DNA from: Sulfurimicrobium sp.
GTDB taxonomy: Bacteria; Pseudomonadota; Gammaproteobacteria; Burkholderiales; Sulfuricellaceae
DNA: 46,721 nucleotides
Direction: 5' to 3'
Assembly (NCBI GenBank): GCA_030652035.1
Contig: JAUSBJ010000051.1
Location: 1 to 46,721 of the forward strand
Shown here: piece by piece, positions 18,067-27,565 of the stretch
Layout: every line of letters starts with the position of its first letter
How positions within the stretch are numbered: the stretch's first letter is position 1
Made by a program: the position numbers and the translations under genes
The notes under the pieces: generated by a model
The model's input: the letters and a program-made list of their open reading frames with translations, nothing else
Databases searched by the model: none
Told to the model about the DNA's origin: nothing

Positions 18067-19680
18067 ATGAAAAACTTGAAAATCGGCATGCGGCTTGCCC
18101 TGGGCTTCGGACTGTTGGCCTTGCTGCTGGTGGGAAGCTCTATGGTAAGCATCATGCAGATGGGTAAGATCAACAAGGATGTGGAGTTGATCACCCATGA
18201 CCGTTGGCCCAAGACGGTTTGGGCCAATGATGTGATTGACAACGTCAATCTCGTTTCTCGCTCCTTCCGCAACATTCTGCTGCTCAAGGATGCGGAAGCC
18301 ATTCAGAAGGAACGGGAACGTATCGTCGAAGCCCGCAAGGTGGTGGCGGATCGTTATGCCAAGCTGGAGGAAAGCACGCATTCCGACAAGGGCAAGGAAT
18401 TCCTGAAAATGGCCCAGGATGCGCGCAACAAATTCAATACCTTAGTCGACAATATGTTGCAGATGGCGCAGACGGACAAGGAAAGAGCCATTGCGTTCAT
18501 GTTCAGTGACGTGCGTCCGGCCAACGCGTCTTATCTGGATGCACTGAACAAGTTGATCGCCTATCAGAGCGAGATGGTTGATGAAGGTGCCAAGGAGGCG
18601 GCCGAGACCTATGCATCTGCCCGTTTGGAACTGATGGTGGTGGCCGGAATTACCTTGGCCCTGGCGGCGTTGCTGGGTTTCTGGATTACACGTGGCATCG
18701 TGCGTCCGCTCGAAGAAGCCGTTGATGTGGCCAAAAAACTTGCCGAAGGCGACCTGACGATGAAGATCGAGGTGAATTCCAGGGACGAGACCGGCCAGTT
18801 GCTGGCCGCGATGCAGGCCATGGTGAGCAAGCTGTCGGGCATAATCGGCGAAGTTCGGGGCTCGGCGGATTCCCTTTCCAGCGCGTCCGAGGAGGTTTCC
18901 GCGACAGCGCAGAGCATGAGCCAGGCCACCAGCGAGCAGGCGGCTTCGGTGGAAGAAACCTCTGCCTCGATCGAGCAGATGTCCGCTTCGATCAACCAGA
19001 ATGCCGAGAATGCCAAGGTGACTGACGGCATGGCCTCGCAGGCGGCGAAACAGGCCACCGAAGGCGGCGAGGCGGTGAAATCCACGGTTGCAGCGATGAA
19101 ACAGATCGCCGGCAAGATCGGCATCATTGACGACATCGCTTACCAGACCAACCTGCTGGCACTCAATGCGGCCATTGAAGCAGCCCGTGCCGGGGAACAT
19201 GGCAAGGGTTTCGCGGTGGTGGCGGCGGAAGTGCGCAAACTGGCAGAACGCAGCCAGGTGGCGGCGCGCGAGATCAGCGAAGTGGCGGGAAGCAGTGTTG
19301 AACTGGCGGAGCGCGCCGGCAAGTTGCTGGACGAAATCGTCCCGGCGATCAGCAAGACCTCCGATCTGGTGCAGGAAATTACCGCAGCTTCTGAAGAACA
19401 GTCATCCGGCGCATCCCAGGTGAATTCGGCTGTCAGCCAACTCAACCAGATCACCCAGCAAAATGCCAGTTCGTCCGAAGAACTGGCTGCCACTGCGGAA
19501 GAAATGAGCGGTCAGGCCGAGCAGTTGCAGCAACTCATGTCTTTCTTCAAAGTCGAAGGCACGGCCATGGTCAGCGGCAGGAAAACCAAGTCTGCCCACA
19601 AACCGGCCCTTGCCATGGCCCGCAGCAAACCTGCCAGCCAGCCACAGTTCGATGACGAACACGAATTTGTGCGCTTCTAG
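18067..19680 (+). CDS. Methyl-accepting chemotaxis protein, four-helix-bundle sensor type
   Basis: A 537-residue receptor. The first helix (about 10-30) and second helix (about 190-212) frame a periplasmic four-helix-bundle domain of Tar-like 4HB_MCP type. A HAMP domain follows ([19 protein letters not shown]). The signalling domain contains the tip [20 protein letters not shown] and flanking methylation helices. The C-terminus ends EHEFVRF, whose last five residues are compatible with a CheR/CheB docking tail. The ATG follows TTAGGAGAC. It lies between cheA and cheW. The distal 85 residues are closely repeated in the collapsed receptor gene downstream of cheW. Confidence 0.93.
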   Translation: MKNLKIGMRLALGFGLLALLLVGSSMVSIMQMGKINKDVELITHDRWPKTVWANDVIDNVNLVSRSFRNILLLKDAEAIQKERERIVEARKVVADRYAKLEESTHSDKGKEFLKMAQDARNKFNTLVDNMLQMAQTDKERAIAFMFSDVRPANASYLDALNKLIAYQSEMVDEGAKEAAETYASARLELMVVAGITLALAALLGFWITRGIVRPLEEAVDVAKKLAEGDLTMKIEVNSRDETGQLLAAMQAMVSKLSGIIGEVRGSADSLSSASEEVSATAQSMSQATSEQAASVEETSASIEQMSASINQNAENAKVTDGMASQAAKQATEGGEAVKSTVAAMKQIAGKIGIIDDIAYQTNLLALNAAIEAARAGEHGKGFAVVAAEVRKLAERSQVAAREISEVAGSSVELAERAGKLLDEIVPAISKTSDLVQEITAASEEQSSGASQVNSAVSQLNQITQQNASSSEELAATAEEMSGQAEQLQQLMSFFKVEGTAMVSGRKTKSAHKPALAMARSKPASQPQFDDEHEFVRF

Positions 19681-19691
19681 GGGAGACCGTC

Positions 19692-20231
19692 ATGAATGCA
19701 TTGGTTCCCGCGGATAAAAAACTGCCGGCCGGCGAGGCAGGCGTGGGCGAGGCTCAGCAATACCTCACCTTTACGCTGGGTGGCGAAATGTTCGCCATCG
19801 CAATTCTCAACATCAAGGAGATCATTGAATACGGCAGCCTCACCACGGTGCCGATGATGCCGGAATTCGTGCGTGGGGTGATCAACCTGCGCGGCCGGGT
19901 GGTGCCGGTGATCGACTTGTCGGTGCGATTTGGACGGCAGGCGAGCGAGGCCACGAAACGGACCTGCAACGTGATTATTGAAGTGCAGGCCGAGGATGAA
20001 ACCATCGACATCGGCATCGTGGTGGATGCGGTGTCCGAGGTGCTGGAAATTCCTGCGTCCGAGATCGAGCCGGCACCGGCGTTTGGCGCGAAAATCCGCG
20101 CTGATTTCATCAGCGGCATGGGCAAGGTGAATGGCAAGTTCGTGATCATCCTGGGGCTGGAAAAGGTGCTCTCGGTCGATGAAATGGCCATGCTGAGCGG
20201 AGTAGGCGCGGGAGTGGGGGGCGCCCAGTAA
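19692..20231 (+). CDS. cheW: Chemotaxis coupling protein CheW
   Basis: A 179-residue CheW, which links receptors to the CheA kinase in the signalling array. The family landmarks are seen: YLTFTLGGEMFAIAILNIKEI, the VRGVINLRGRVVPVIDLSVRFG block and ISGMGKVNGKFVIILGLEKVL. The N-terminal 20 residues and the Gly-rich tail are non-conserved extensions. It lies 11 nt after the receptor gene with GGGGAGA before the ATG, consistent with the same transcript. Confidence 0.95.
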   Translation: MNALVPADKKLPAGEAGVGEAQQYLTFTLGGEMFAIAILNIKEIIEYGSLTTVPMMPEFVRGVINLRGRVVPVIDLSVRFGRQASEATKRTCNVIIEVQAEDETIDIGIVVDAVSEVLEIPASEIEPAPAFGAKIRADFISGMGKVNGKFVIILGLEKVLSVDEMAMLSGVGAGVGGAQ

Positions 20232-20360
20232 AGCGCTTGCCCTGCTGCAAGCACGCAACGGCATGCCATCGACGTTAAAACCGGCTTTCAGCGAGTGCTT
20301 GTTGTTGAGCGCCACACCGGCAAGGTGATTTCTCTAATCGAGCGTGTTTTAGTGGCAGTG

Positions 20361-21059
20361 ATGAAGCATTCAAAAATGAAATTAAAGACAAAGCTGGTAT
20401 TAATGCTGTTGCCGGCGCTACTTGGATTGTTGTTTTATTCCGCCCACGATCTGCTGGGCAAAGACGGCATCATGAAAAATATGGCCGAACTGGAGATGCT
20501 GGCGGAACTGGCCGAGAAAACCAGTGCGGTGATTCATGAGGCACAAGTCGAACGTGGCCTGTCGGCCGGTTTCCTGGCATCCAAGGGGGCGAAGTTTTCG
20601 TCCGAGCTGCAAACGCAAAGAAAGCTTACCGACGAAAAAATTGTCGAGTTCAAGGCCTATCTGGATCAGACTGCAGATGGCGTGGCTGCGGCAGGCATGA
20701 AAACCTCGATCGATGCCACAAAGAACCAGTTGGATAAGCTTGGTAGAACGCGGGAGTCCATCAGCGCATCTGGCTTTACCCCCAAGGACAGCAGTGTCGA
20801 ATTGGCGGAAAGAGCCGGCAGGCTGCTGGCGGAAATTGTCCCGGCGATCAGCAAGACCTCCAGCCTGGTGCAGGAGATGACGGCCGCATCGGAAGAACAC
20901 TCCACCGGCGTGGCTCAGGTCAACAGCGCGGTGAGCCAGATCAACCAGACCACCCAGCAGAATGCCGCAGCCGCTGAAGAACTGGCGGCTACCTCCGAGG
21001 AAAAGAGCGCGCAGGCCGAGCAGTTGCAACAGGTGATGGGATTCTTCAGGCTTGCATGA
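20361..21059 (+). pseudogene. Collapsed chemoreceptor: NIT-type sensor start fused to the distal end of an MCP signalling domain
   Basis: A 232-residue open frame made of two incompatible halves. Residues about 6-145 match the beginning of a nitrate/nitrite-sensing (NIT) receptor: a first membrane helix (LVLMLLPALLGLLFYSA) then the EVQ-type segment VIHEAQVERGLSAGFLASKG. At about residue 145 (near 20795) it jumps to [24 protein letters not shown], the distal arm of an MCP domain. The second membrane helix, HAMP, and the hairpin tip ([12 protein letters not shown]) are missing. The simplest explanation is an in-frame deletion of the middle of a full receptor. The frame is still open, so a product may be made, but it cannot contact CheA normally. 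Start codon choice (20361 or 20376) is uncertain. Confidence 0.75.
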
Positions 21060-21163
21060 TGAATACCGTAAGCGATGCCTGTCCTTTTGTTTTGCTCGGA
21101 TCGAACAAGCCACTGGATGGCACGAAGGCGAGGCGTGGTGATTAAGTACAGATGGAGTGGAAC

Positions 21164-21970
21164 ATGAATATCGCTGCGATCAACGACAATGAATTCAAGC
21201 AATTCCAGGACCTGATCTATAAAACTGCCGGCATCAGTCTTTCAACCGCCAAGAAACCCCTGGTCAGCGGCAGGCTGGCGAAGCGGCTGAGAGATCGCGG
21301 CCTGGCCAGTTATGGCGATTATTTCAAACTGCTGACTAGCGGCCAGTATCCGGAAGAGTTTCAGATGGCAGTGGATTTGCTGACCACCAACGAGACCTAT
21401 TTTTTCCGTGAATCCAAACATTTCGACTTCATGCGCCAGCAGATACTGGCAAACCACAGGAGGGGCAAGCCCTTCCGTGCGTGGAGCGCGGCCAGTTCCA
21501 GTGGCCAGGAAGCCTATACCATCGCCATGGTGCTGGCGGACTCCCTGGGAGATCATCCCTGGGAGGTGGTGGCTTCGGACATCAGCTCACGGGTGCTGGA
21601 GCGGGCGCGGACCGGAAATTACCCCCTGGAGCAGGCGCGCCATATTCCGAAAAATTACCTCAACAAGTATTGCCTGAAAGGGACGGGCTCCAAGGAAGGC
21701 ACTTTTCTGATCGAGCGCAGTCTGCGTAGCCGGGTGAATTTCATGCAGGTGAATCTGAACACCAGTTTGCCGAAACTAGGCGAATTCGACCTGATTTTCC
21801 TGCGTAATGTAATGATTTATTTCGATGAGGACACCAAGCGTCAGGTGGTGCGGCGCATCATGGGGCAGCTCAAATCCGATGGACATTTGCTGATCGGACA
21901 TTCGGAAAGCCTCAATGGCATCGTGGACGATTTGAAGCAATTGATGCCTTCTGTGTACAGGAAGCCCTGA
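21164..21970 (+). CDS. cheR: Chemotaxis protein methyltransferase CheR
   Basis: CheR methylates receptor glutamates using S-adenosylmethionine. The 268-residue protein has the N-terminal helical domain (about 1-80), the marker NETYFFRESKHF, the SAM-binding SAASSSGQEAYTIAM, the acidic ASDIS and the C-terminal DLIFLRNVMIYFDEDTKRQVV. The start at 21164 is favoured by GGAG 6 nt upstream; an ATG at 21152 would add four residues. It follows the collapsed receptor gene and precedes cheD and cheB, the other adaptation enzymes. Confidence 0.95.
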   Translation: MNIAAINDNEFKQFQDLIYKTAGISLSTAKKPLVSGRLAKRLRDRGLASYGDYFKLLTSGQYPEEFQMAVDLLTTNETYFFRESKHFDFMRQQILANHRRGKPFRAWSAASSSGQEAYTIAMVLADSLGDHPWEVVASDISSRVLERARTGNYPLEQARHIPKNYLNKYCLKGTGSKEGTFLIERSLRSRVNFMQVNLNTSLPKLGEFDLIFLRNVMIYFDEDTKRQVVRRIMGQLKSDGHLLIGHSESLNGIVDDLKQLMPSVYRKP

Positions 21971-22021
21971 TATGAGAGGCCTATGGCTCATGGCCTTATA
22001 TCGTGATGGGGCGGGAAAAGC

Positions 22022-22588
22022 ATGCCCATGAGAAAACCGGCTCATATCGTCGAAATTATTCTGCATCCGGGCGATTTCTATTTCGGCGATCGTGACACCC
22101 GGATTCGAACCCTGCTCGGTTCCTGTGTTTCCATCACGATATGGCACCCGCAGTTGCTGATCGGCGGCATGTGCCATTATGTGTTGCCCAGCCGTGGCGG
22201 ACGGGCGGATGATGCGCCGGATGGACGTTATGGCGACGAGGCGATGGAAATGTTCATGAAGGAAGTTCGGGGGGCAGGTACGCGGGCCGGTGAATACGAG
22301 GTTAAACTCTTTGGCGGCAGCAACATGTTTCCGCTTGTCAGACAGTATGTCCCATGTCTGGAACGTAATTGTATCGATCCGATCCACTGTGATTGCCGTG
22401 ATGTGTCCCGACGCAATAAGCATGCGGCTCGAAAACTGGTTGAGCGGCATGGTTTTAGCGTCAAGGCGGAACACTTGGGGGGCACCTGTCCGCGTAACCT
22501 GTTTTTCGATATCTGGAGCGGCTATGCCTGGGTCAAACGCAATCAGGCAGGAAAAGACTGTGCTGCCACGAAAGGGGTGAATACATGA
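22022..22588 (+). CDS. cheD: Chemoreceptor glutamine deamidase CheD
   Basis: A 188-residue CheD. The catalytic Cys lies in [14 protein letters not shown] and the His in GGMCHYVLP, with the conserved KLFGGSNMF and [13 protein letters not shown] blocks. CheD deamidates receptor glutamines to glutamates and, in some species, works with CheC. No cheC gene is seen here. ATG codons at 22022 and 22028 are both possible. It overlaps cheB by ATGA, so the receptor-modifying enzymes are coupled. Confidence 0.94.
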   Translation: MPMRKPAHIVEIILHPGDFYFGDRDTRIRTLLGSCVSITIWHPQLLIGGMCHYVLPSRGGRADDAPDGRYGDEAMEMFMKEVRGAGTRAGEYEVKLFGGSNMFPLVRQYVPCLERNCIDPIHCDCRDVSRRNKHAARKLVERHGFSVKAEHLGGTCPRNLFFDIWSGYAWVKRNQAGKDCAATKGVNT

Positions 22589-23649
22589 AAAAAATCAAGG
22601 TGTTGATCGTAGATGATTCGGCCGTTGTACGCCAGGTTCTGAGCGGCGTGCTGGCGGAAGACCCCGCCATCGAGGTGCTGGGGGCTGCCGCTGATCCGTT
22701 ATTCGCCATGGAGAAGATGCGGATCACCTGGCCAGACGTGATCGTGCTGGATGTCGAGATGCCACGCATGGACGGCATCAGTTTCATGAAAAAGATCATG
22801 GCCGAGCGCCCGACGCCGGTGGTGATCTGCTCCACGCTGACGGAAAAGGGGGCAGAAACCACCATGCAGGCACTGGCCGCCGGCGCCGTCAGTATCGTCA
22901 CCAAACCCAAGATGGGGCTTAAACGCTTCCTCGAGGATTCTTCCTCGGATATCGTGGGCGCGGTCAAGGCAGCGTCGCAGGCCAATGTCCGGCGCATGGC
23001 CGCATCCTTGCAGCCGCTCAAGGTGGCACCCAAGTTGACTGCCGATGCCATTTTGTCCCCCGGGGGCGGCCACGCCATGGCGCAAACCACCGAGCGCATC
23101 GTTGCTATCGGCACTTCCACCGGGGGAACCCAGGCGCTGGAAGCCGTATTGACGGCCTTGCCGCGCGTCTGCCCCGGTATCGTCATCGTGCAGCACATGC
23201 CGGAAAAATTTACCGAGGCTTTCGCCAACCGGCTGGACGGCCTGTGCCAGGTGGATGTCAAGGAAGCGGCCAACAACGATCGAGTCCTGCCGGGGCGCGC
23301 GCTGATTGCGCCAGGCGGAAAACACATGGTGCTGCGCCGCAGTGGCGCGCAATATTTCGTGGAAGTACTCGACGGACCACTGGTGAACCGCCACCGCCCG
23401 TCGGTGGATGTTTTGTTCCGCTCGGTGGCTAAATGCGCCGGCCGGAATGCGCTCGGCATCATCATGACCGGCATGGGTGACGACGGCGCGGCAGGCCTGC
23501 TGGAAATGCGCGAGGCCAACGCCCGCACCGTTGCCCAGGACGAAGCCTCGTGCGTGGTGTTCGGCATGCCCAAGGAGGCCATCAAACGCGGCGCTGCTGA
23601 GAAGGTCGTGCCCTTGTCGGCGATTCCCGGGGAAATCATTAAGGGCTAA
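22585..23649 (+). CDS. cheB: Protein-glutamate methylesterase CheB
   Basis: A 354-residue CheB: receiver domain (1-120, D56 in [13 protein letters not shown]), a linker and the methylesterase domain (about 165-354). The catalytic triad is visible as S178 in GTSTGG, H204 in QHMPEKF and D300 in GMGDDGAAG. It removes methyl groups from receptors when phosphorylated by CheA, giving adaptation. The stop is followed by a decayed kinase gene, so cheB is the last intact gene of the locus. Confidence 0.95.
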   Translation: MKKIKVLIVDDSAVVRQVLSGVLAEDPAIEVLGAAADPLFAMEKMRITWPDVIVLDVEMPRMDGISFMKKIMAERPTPVVICSTLTEKGAETTMQALAAGAVSIVTKPKMGLKRFLEDSSSDIVGAVKAASQANVRRMAASLQPLKVAPKLTADAILSPGGGHAMAQTTERIVAIGTSTGGTQALEAVLTALPRVCPGIVIVQHMPEKFTEAFANRLDGLCQVDVKEAANNDRVLPGRALIAPGGKHMVLRRSGAQYFVEVLDGPLVNRHRPSVDVLFRSVAKCAGRNALGIIMTGMGDDGAAGLLEMREANARTVAQDEASCVVFGMPKEAIKRGAAEKVVPLSAIPGEIIKG

Positions 23650-23712
23650 GCCGCTTTGTGCTTCTGAATATATATTTGGGTATCTAATACCGTGCTTCTT
23701 TCCCGACACAAT

Positions 23713-24210
23713 ATGAAGATTCTCCTGGTCGATGCCTCCGATGAATGGCATTTCTCCAATCTCCAGAATGGAATGGAAAGTACGCTGAACATCGCCAATA
23801 ACGAGATCAAGTACAAGGCCGAGGTGATCAAGGCAGTATGACGAACTGCCGGAGGGGGAATGCCTGTCCTCTCAGCTCAATCAGGTCATTATGAATCTGC
23901 TGGTGAATGCCGCGCATGCCATTGAAGAACGCGGGACGATCACGATCCGGACCGGTCACCAAGCCGATGAGGTGTGGGTAGAAGTAGCGGATACCGGCAA
24001 AGGTATCGTGCCTGAGAATCTGAAGAATATCTTCGACCCGTTTTCACCACCAAGCCCATCGGAAAAGGCACGGGGCAGGGCCTGTCCCTGTCCTACGGCA
24101 TCATACAGAAACACCATGGGCGTATTGAGGTGCAGAGCGAAGTCGGCAAGGGTGCCGCCGCCTTCAGAGTCTGGGTGCCGGTCAGGCAGCCGCAGCCTGA
24201 ACAGGCATGA
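23713..24210 (+). pseudogene. Histidine kinase remnant with two frameshifts
   Basis: The stretch keeps the end of a histidine kinase but not its start. From 23713 a short frame reads ...ESTLNIANNEIKYKAEVIK, the segment following an H-box, then meets a stop at 23838. Shifting frame by one base restores YDELPEGECLSSQLNQV and the N-box MNLLVNAAHAIEE, then DTGKGIV (G1). At the TTTT of 24041-24044 one T appears lost; restoring it gives [19 protein letters not shown] and [17 protein letters not shown] up to the TGA at 24208. The sensor part and phospho-acceptor helix are missing. This is therefore a degraded gene, probably once the last member of the chemotaxis locus. Confidence 0.8.
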
Positions 24211-24287
24211 TTTTGAAGTGGGGAATGGCGATTTAAAGGTCTTGCCTGGGCCGATGCTTGAGTATTGGCCGCGATAAAATCCCGCCC

Positions 24288-26102
24288 TTAACCGGCTTGC
24301 ACGCTGCTCGGTTCTGTCTCCGGCAGTACCAGGCTGAGCAGAACGTCTCCTGCCTGCGGCGATGGCTTCGCATCCGCAGCAAAAACACGCAAATGACCGC
24401 TTTCTCCGATCAGGAACAACGGCAGGACATTGCCGTGATAGTGGTTTTTCAATGACTCGAAGTTGAAATCCCTGGATAGCCGTGTTTTCTTGATGATCCA
24501 GTTGCTCAGGAAGCGTTGCGTTAGTTGGGCGTGGGTCATGCCTTCGCCGAACACGGTCCGTCCGCGCAGGTGAGGCGACAGTTCCGCCGGCAGTTTGCCT
24601 TCTTCCGGGGCCAGCTGGAAGATCTCGGAACGTTCGAAAACCCTGGAAAAATGGATTGCCGCAAGGGAATTGGCATCGTCGTTGCTGGTCAGGGCCAGCA
24701 GTTTTCCGATACCGCCGATTTCCACCTGGTCGAGCACGTTTTCGGCAAAGATGCTGGCGTAAAATACCGGCAGACCTTCCATCCGCGCTGCAAAGACATT
24801 GCGCAGATCATTGTCTACCAGCATCACGGAGAACCCTTCATCCTTCAGCGCCTTGGCGATGCGGCGCGCCCAGAAACGTGCGCCGAGAAGAATCACCCCT
24901 TCCGGGTTGGCTTGCGCCAGTCCCAGGCGCTTGGCAACCGTTTCTGCCGTGAGGCCATAAACGGCCACTGTCCCGATGACGACAAAGAATGTGGTGGACA
25001 CCAGCACATCTGCGCCTGGCAGGCCAACCTCTTCAAGACGTAGCGCAAAAATGGAAGCCACTGCGGCGGCCACGATGCCGCGCGGCGCCATCCAGGAGAT
25101 AAAGATCTTGTCCTTGCGGCTCAGGCGGGTGCCCACGGTCGACAAAAAGACCGACATCGGTCGGGCCACAAGAATCAATATGGCCAGGAATATGAAGCTT
25201 GAAAAGCCGATGTGATCGAGATCGGAAGGCTTTAGGTGGGCTGCCAGCAGGATGAAAATGAAGGCGATCAGCATCACCCCCAGGTTTTCCTTGAACTCGA
25301 CGATGTGCTGGATCGATATCTTGCGCTGGTTGGCCATGGCGAAGCCCATGATCGTCACCGCCAGCAGTCCGGCTTCGGTCTGGAGCAGGTTGGCCCCGGT
25401 AAAGACTGCGACAACGAACATCAGTGCCACCGGGTTTTGCAGAAAATCGGGCACCCAGCCGCGCCGCATCAAGAGCACCATTCCCAGAGCACCGGCCAGG
25501 CCTGCGCCTGTGCCGACGGCGATGGTCCTGAGCAGGCTGAGCGCGACCGCAGCCACCGGTTCAAGTTCGGTTTCGTAGAGCACGATGGCCTGGAACACCA
25601 GCACCGCGAGCATGGCCCCGATGGGGTCGATGACGATGCCCTCCCACTTGAGGATAGCCCCGCTCTGACCCGTTGGGCGCACATGCCGGAGCATGGGGGC
25701 AATCACGGTCGGCCCGGTCACCACCAGCACTGCGCCCAGCAATGTTGCCAACTGCCACGTCAGTCCGAGCACCCCATAGGCCGCCAGCGAAATGATCAGC
25801 CATGCGGCGAGCATGCCCAGCGTCACCAGGCGCACCACGACGCCGCCGATGGCACGGAATTCCTTGAATGAAAGGCTCAGTCCGCCCTCGAACAGGATCA
25901 CCGCTACCGCCAGGGATACGACAGGGTAAAGTAGCGGTCCCAGCAGTTCGTCGGGTTTGATCCACCCCAGCACCGGCCCGGCAAGAATGCCGAATATCAG
26001 CAACAGCAGGATTGATGGCATGCGTACGCGCCAGCCCAGCCATTGCGCGGTGATACCGAGCACGATTACTGCGCTCAGGCTGATCAGTGTTTCTTCCACC
26101 AT
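24288..26102 (-). CDS. CPA1-type sodium(potassium)/proton antiporter with C-terminal nucleotide-binding-like domain
   Basis: A 604-residue protein. About 12 hydrophobic helices cover residues 5-395, with family landmarks LLLLIFGILAGPVLGWI, VILFEGGLSL and the ion-site region WEGIVIDPIGAMLAV, where the Asp is essential in the family. A second motif FISWMAPRGIVAAAVA is typical of NhaP-like CPA1 exchangers. The C-terminal cytosolic part (about 410-600) resembles a RCK/TrkA-N fold (VILLGARFWARRIAKALKDEG...VDND), which usually gates transport by nucleotide, with a TrkA-C-like end. The start MVEETLISLS at 26102 is preferred to longer readings that run into a repeat. It is convergent with the kinase remnant. 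Confidence 0.88.
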   Translation of the reverse strand: MVEETLISLSAVIVLGITAQWLGWRVRMPSILLLLIFGILAGPVLGWIKPDELLGPLLYPVVSLAVAVILFEGGLSLSFKEFRAIGGVVVRLVTLGMLAAWLIISLAAYGVLGLTWQLATLLGAVLVVTGPTVIAPMLRHVRPTGQSGAILKWEGIVIDPIGAMLAVLVFQAIVLYETELEPVAAVALSLLRTIAVGTGAGLAGALGMVLLMRRGWVPDFLQNPVALMFVVAVFTGANLLQTEAGLLAVTIMGFAMANQRKISIQHIVEFKENLGVMLIAFIFILLAAHLKPSDLDHIGFSSFIFLAILILVARPMSVFLSTVGTRLSRKDKIFISWMAPRGIVAAAVASIFALRLEEVGLPGADVLVSTTFFVVIGTVAVYGLTAETVAKRLGLAQANPEGVILLGARFWARRIAKALKDEGFSVMLVDNDLRNVFAARMEGLPVFYASIFAENVLDQVEIGGIGKLLALTSNDDANSLAAIHFSRVFERSEIFQLAPEEGKLPAELSPHLRGRTVFGEGMTHAQLTQRFLSNWIIKKTRLSRDFNFESLKNHYHGNVLPLFLIGESGHLRVFAADAKPSPQAGDVLLSLVLPETEPSSVQAG

Positions 26103-26133
26103 TACTTTGTGCCTTGTTGACCTGGAAATGTCA

Positions 26134-26244
26134 TTGAACCGCAAAGACGCAAAGTATGCAAAGCAGGAAAAATGGATTTGCTGCTTGCACAAGAACGCGC
26201 CAGGAGGCGCATCTTGCTGTTTTCTTCGCGCCTTTGCGGTTCAA
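26134..26244. repeat. Hairpin-forming inverted-repeat element
   Basis: 21-bp arms TTGAACCGCAAAGACGCAAAG (26134-26154, read without its last base as a 20-mer core) and its near-complement at 26224-26244 pair at 19 of 21 positions. Inside lies a second perfect hairpin GCGCC-AGGA-GGCGC (26197-26210). The element fills the gap between the antiporter start and the nitronate monooxygenase stop. The AACCGCAAAGACGCAAAG type of sequence is a dispersed palindromic repeat in many genomes. It could act as a terminator or mRNA-end structure; it is not coding. Confidence 0.65.
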
Positions 26245-26258
26245 AGGCTGTGTAGATT

Positions 26259-27512
26259 TTATGCCTGGGGCGGCAGGGCGATTTTATTATCCACGCTGAA
26301 CTGGTAGTCGCGAAAGATGTGTTCCGCGCTCAGCACCTGATAGCTGCCGTCAGCGTTCTTCCGCGTGGTGTCCTTGAGGCGGTAGGTGTAATGGCCGCAA
26401 GTCCAGCAGTTGAAGTTGCGCATGTGGGTGCACAGGCAGGTCTTGTCCATCACCGAGACCTTCTTGGCGCCCGGGTGTGCTGCCACCTCGCGGTTGTAGG
26501 CCTCGATATAGGAACAGTTGCCGTTGCCGTCCAAGAGGTAGCCGTAGGACTCGCAGCCGGGGCTGATGCCGGCCCCGATCGACGGACTGTTCTTGAGCAT
26601 GCGCATGGGGTAGCCGGTCGGCGAGGTGGTGTTGACCTCGATGTCGTCCTCGCTCGCCTTGAAGTATTCCTGCATGACCTTGTTCGGCAGGCCGCACTCG
26701 TCGGCCACGGTGAAGCGGGTCGCTACCTGCACGGCCGCAGAACCTTCCTCGAGGAAGGATACCGCATCACTGCCGGTGAAGATGCCGCCGGCGGGAATCA
26801 CCGGAATGCTGAGGTTTTCGGTCTTCAGGTATTGCATCACTTCGAGCGTGATGGTGCGCAGGTCGTATTTCGCCCAGTCATCGATGGAGAAGCCCAGGTG
26901 GCCGCCGGCCAGCGGGCCTTCGACCACGATGAAGTCGGGCAGGCGGTTGAGCTTGGCGGTCTTGCGCAGGAACAGTTGCAGCGCGCGCAGCGAGGAAACG
27001 ATGATGCCCAGCTTGGCGTCGCGGAAACGCGGATGGTCTTCCATCAGCGCGAACGAGCCGAGATGCAGGCCGGCGCTCAGGGTGATGCCGTCGATGCCTT
27101 CGTCCAGCGCGGTGCGCAGGCGCACGCTCAGGGTTTCGCGCGGCGCGTTCATGGTCAGCTTTTCCATGCAGTTGATGAAGATCATGCCTTCACCGCGCTT
27201 GGCTTCCATCGACTTGCTGACATGCAGGCGCGTGGCCTCGGCGATCTGGCCGAGATCGAATTTCACCGCGGACTTGTCGGAGTTGTCGAGGTTGTATTTG
27301 TATTGCTTGAGCTTCTGTTTGACGAAATGCGTGTCGTAACGCCGGTCGGTCACGGTTGGCAGCATGGCGTCGGAAATGTGACCGATGCCACCCAGGCGCG
27401 CAGCCTCCAGGGCGAGCTCGGCGGTCGAAATATCGACCCCCATTCCGCCGATCATGATCGGCACCAGTTCGTGTTTGCCAAACCGGAGGCGGAAATCATC
27501 CACACATTTCAT
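26259..27512 (-). CDS. Nitronate monooxygenase / 2-nitropropane dioxygenase-like flavoprotein
   Basis: A 417-residue FMN-dependent TIM-barrel protein. GGMGVDISTAELALEAARLGG is the N-terminal flavin region, VEGPLAGGHLGF the conserved GGHxG-type motif, and IPAGGIFTGSDAVSFLEEGSAAVQVATRF the phosphate-binding and loop region. The C-terminal 110 residues are an addition with a cysteine group (CLCTHMRNFNCWTCGH) that could bind metal or an iron-sulfur cluster. Family members oxidise alkyl nitronates or act as enoyl reductases, so the substrate is uncertain. The ATG at 27512 follows AAAGGA. No functional partner is evident next to it. Confidence 0.85.
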   Translation of the reverse strand: MKCVDDFRLRFGKHELVPIMIGGMGVDISTAELALEAARLGGIGHISDAMLPTVTDRRYDTHFVKQKLKQYKYNLDNSDKSAVKFDLGQIAEATRLHVSKSMEAKRGEGMIFINCMEKLTMNAPRETLSVRLRTALDEGIDGITLSAGLHLGSFALMEDHPRFRDAKLGIIVSSLRALQLFLRKTAKLNRLPDFIVVEGPLAGGHLGFSIDDWAKYDLRTITLEVMQYLKTENLSIPVIPAGGIFTGSDAVSFLEEGSAAVQVATRFTVADECGLPNKVMQEYFKASEDDIEVNTTSPTGYPMRMLKNSPSIGAGISPGCESYGYLLDGNGNCSYIEAYNREVAAHPGAKKVSVMDKTCLCTHMRNFNCWTCGHYTYRLKDTTRKNADGSYQVLSAEHIFRDYQFSVDNKIALPPQA

Positions 27513-27565
27513 TGCATTCCTTTAACTGCCTAAGCAGGTGTCAATAACGCCAACTTTCCGGCGTT

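Noticed and set aside
20235..20256. GCTTG/CAAGC hairpin after cheW as a terminator
   Set aside because: Only five pairs and no T-run; too weak to support.
26319..27533. Plus-strand open frame of 404 codons opposite the nitronate monooxygenase-like gene
   Set aside because: No recognisable domain; the minus strand has conserved flavin motifs throughout.
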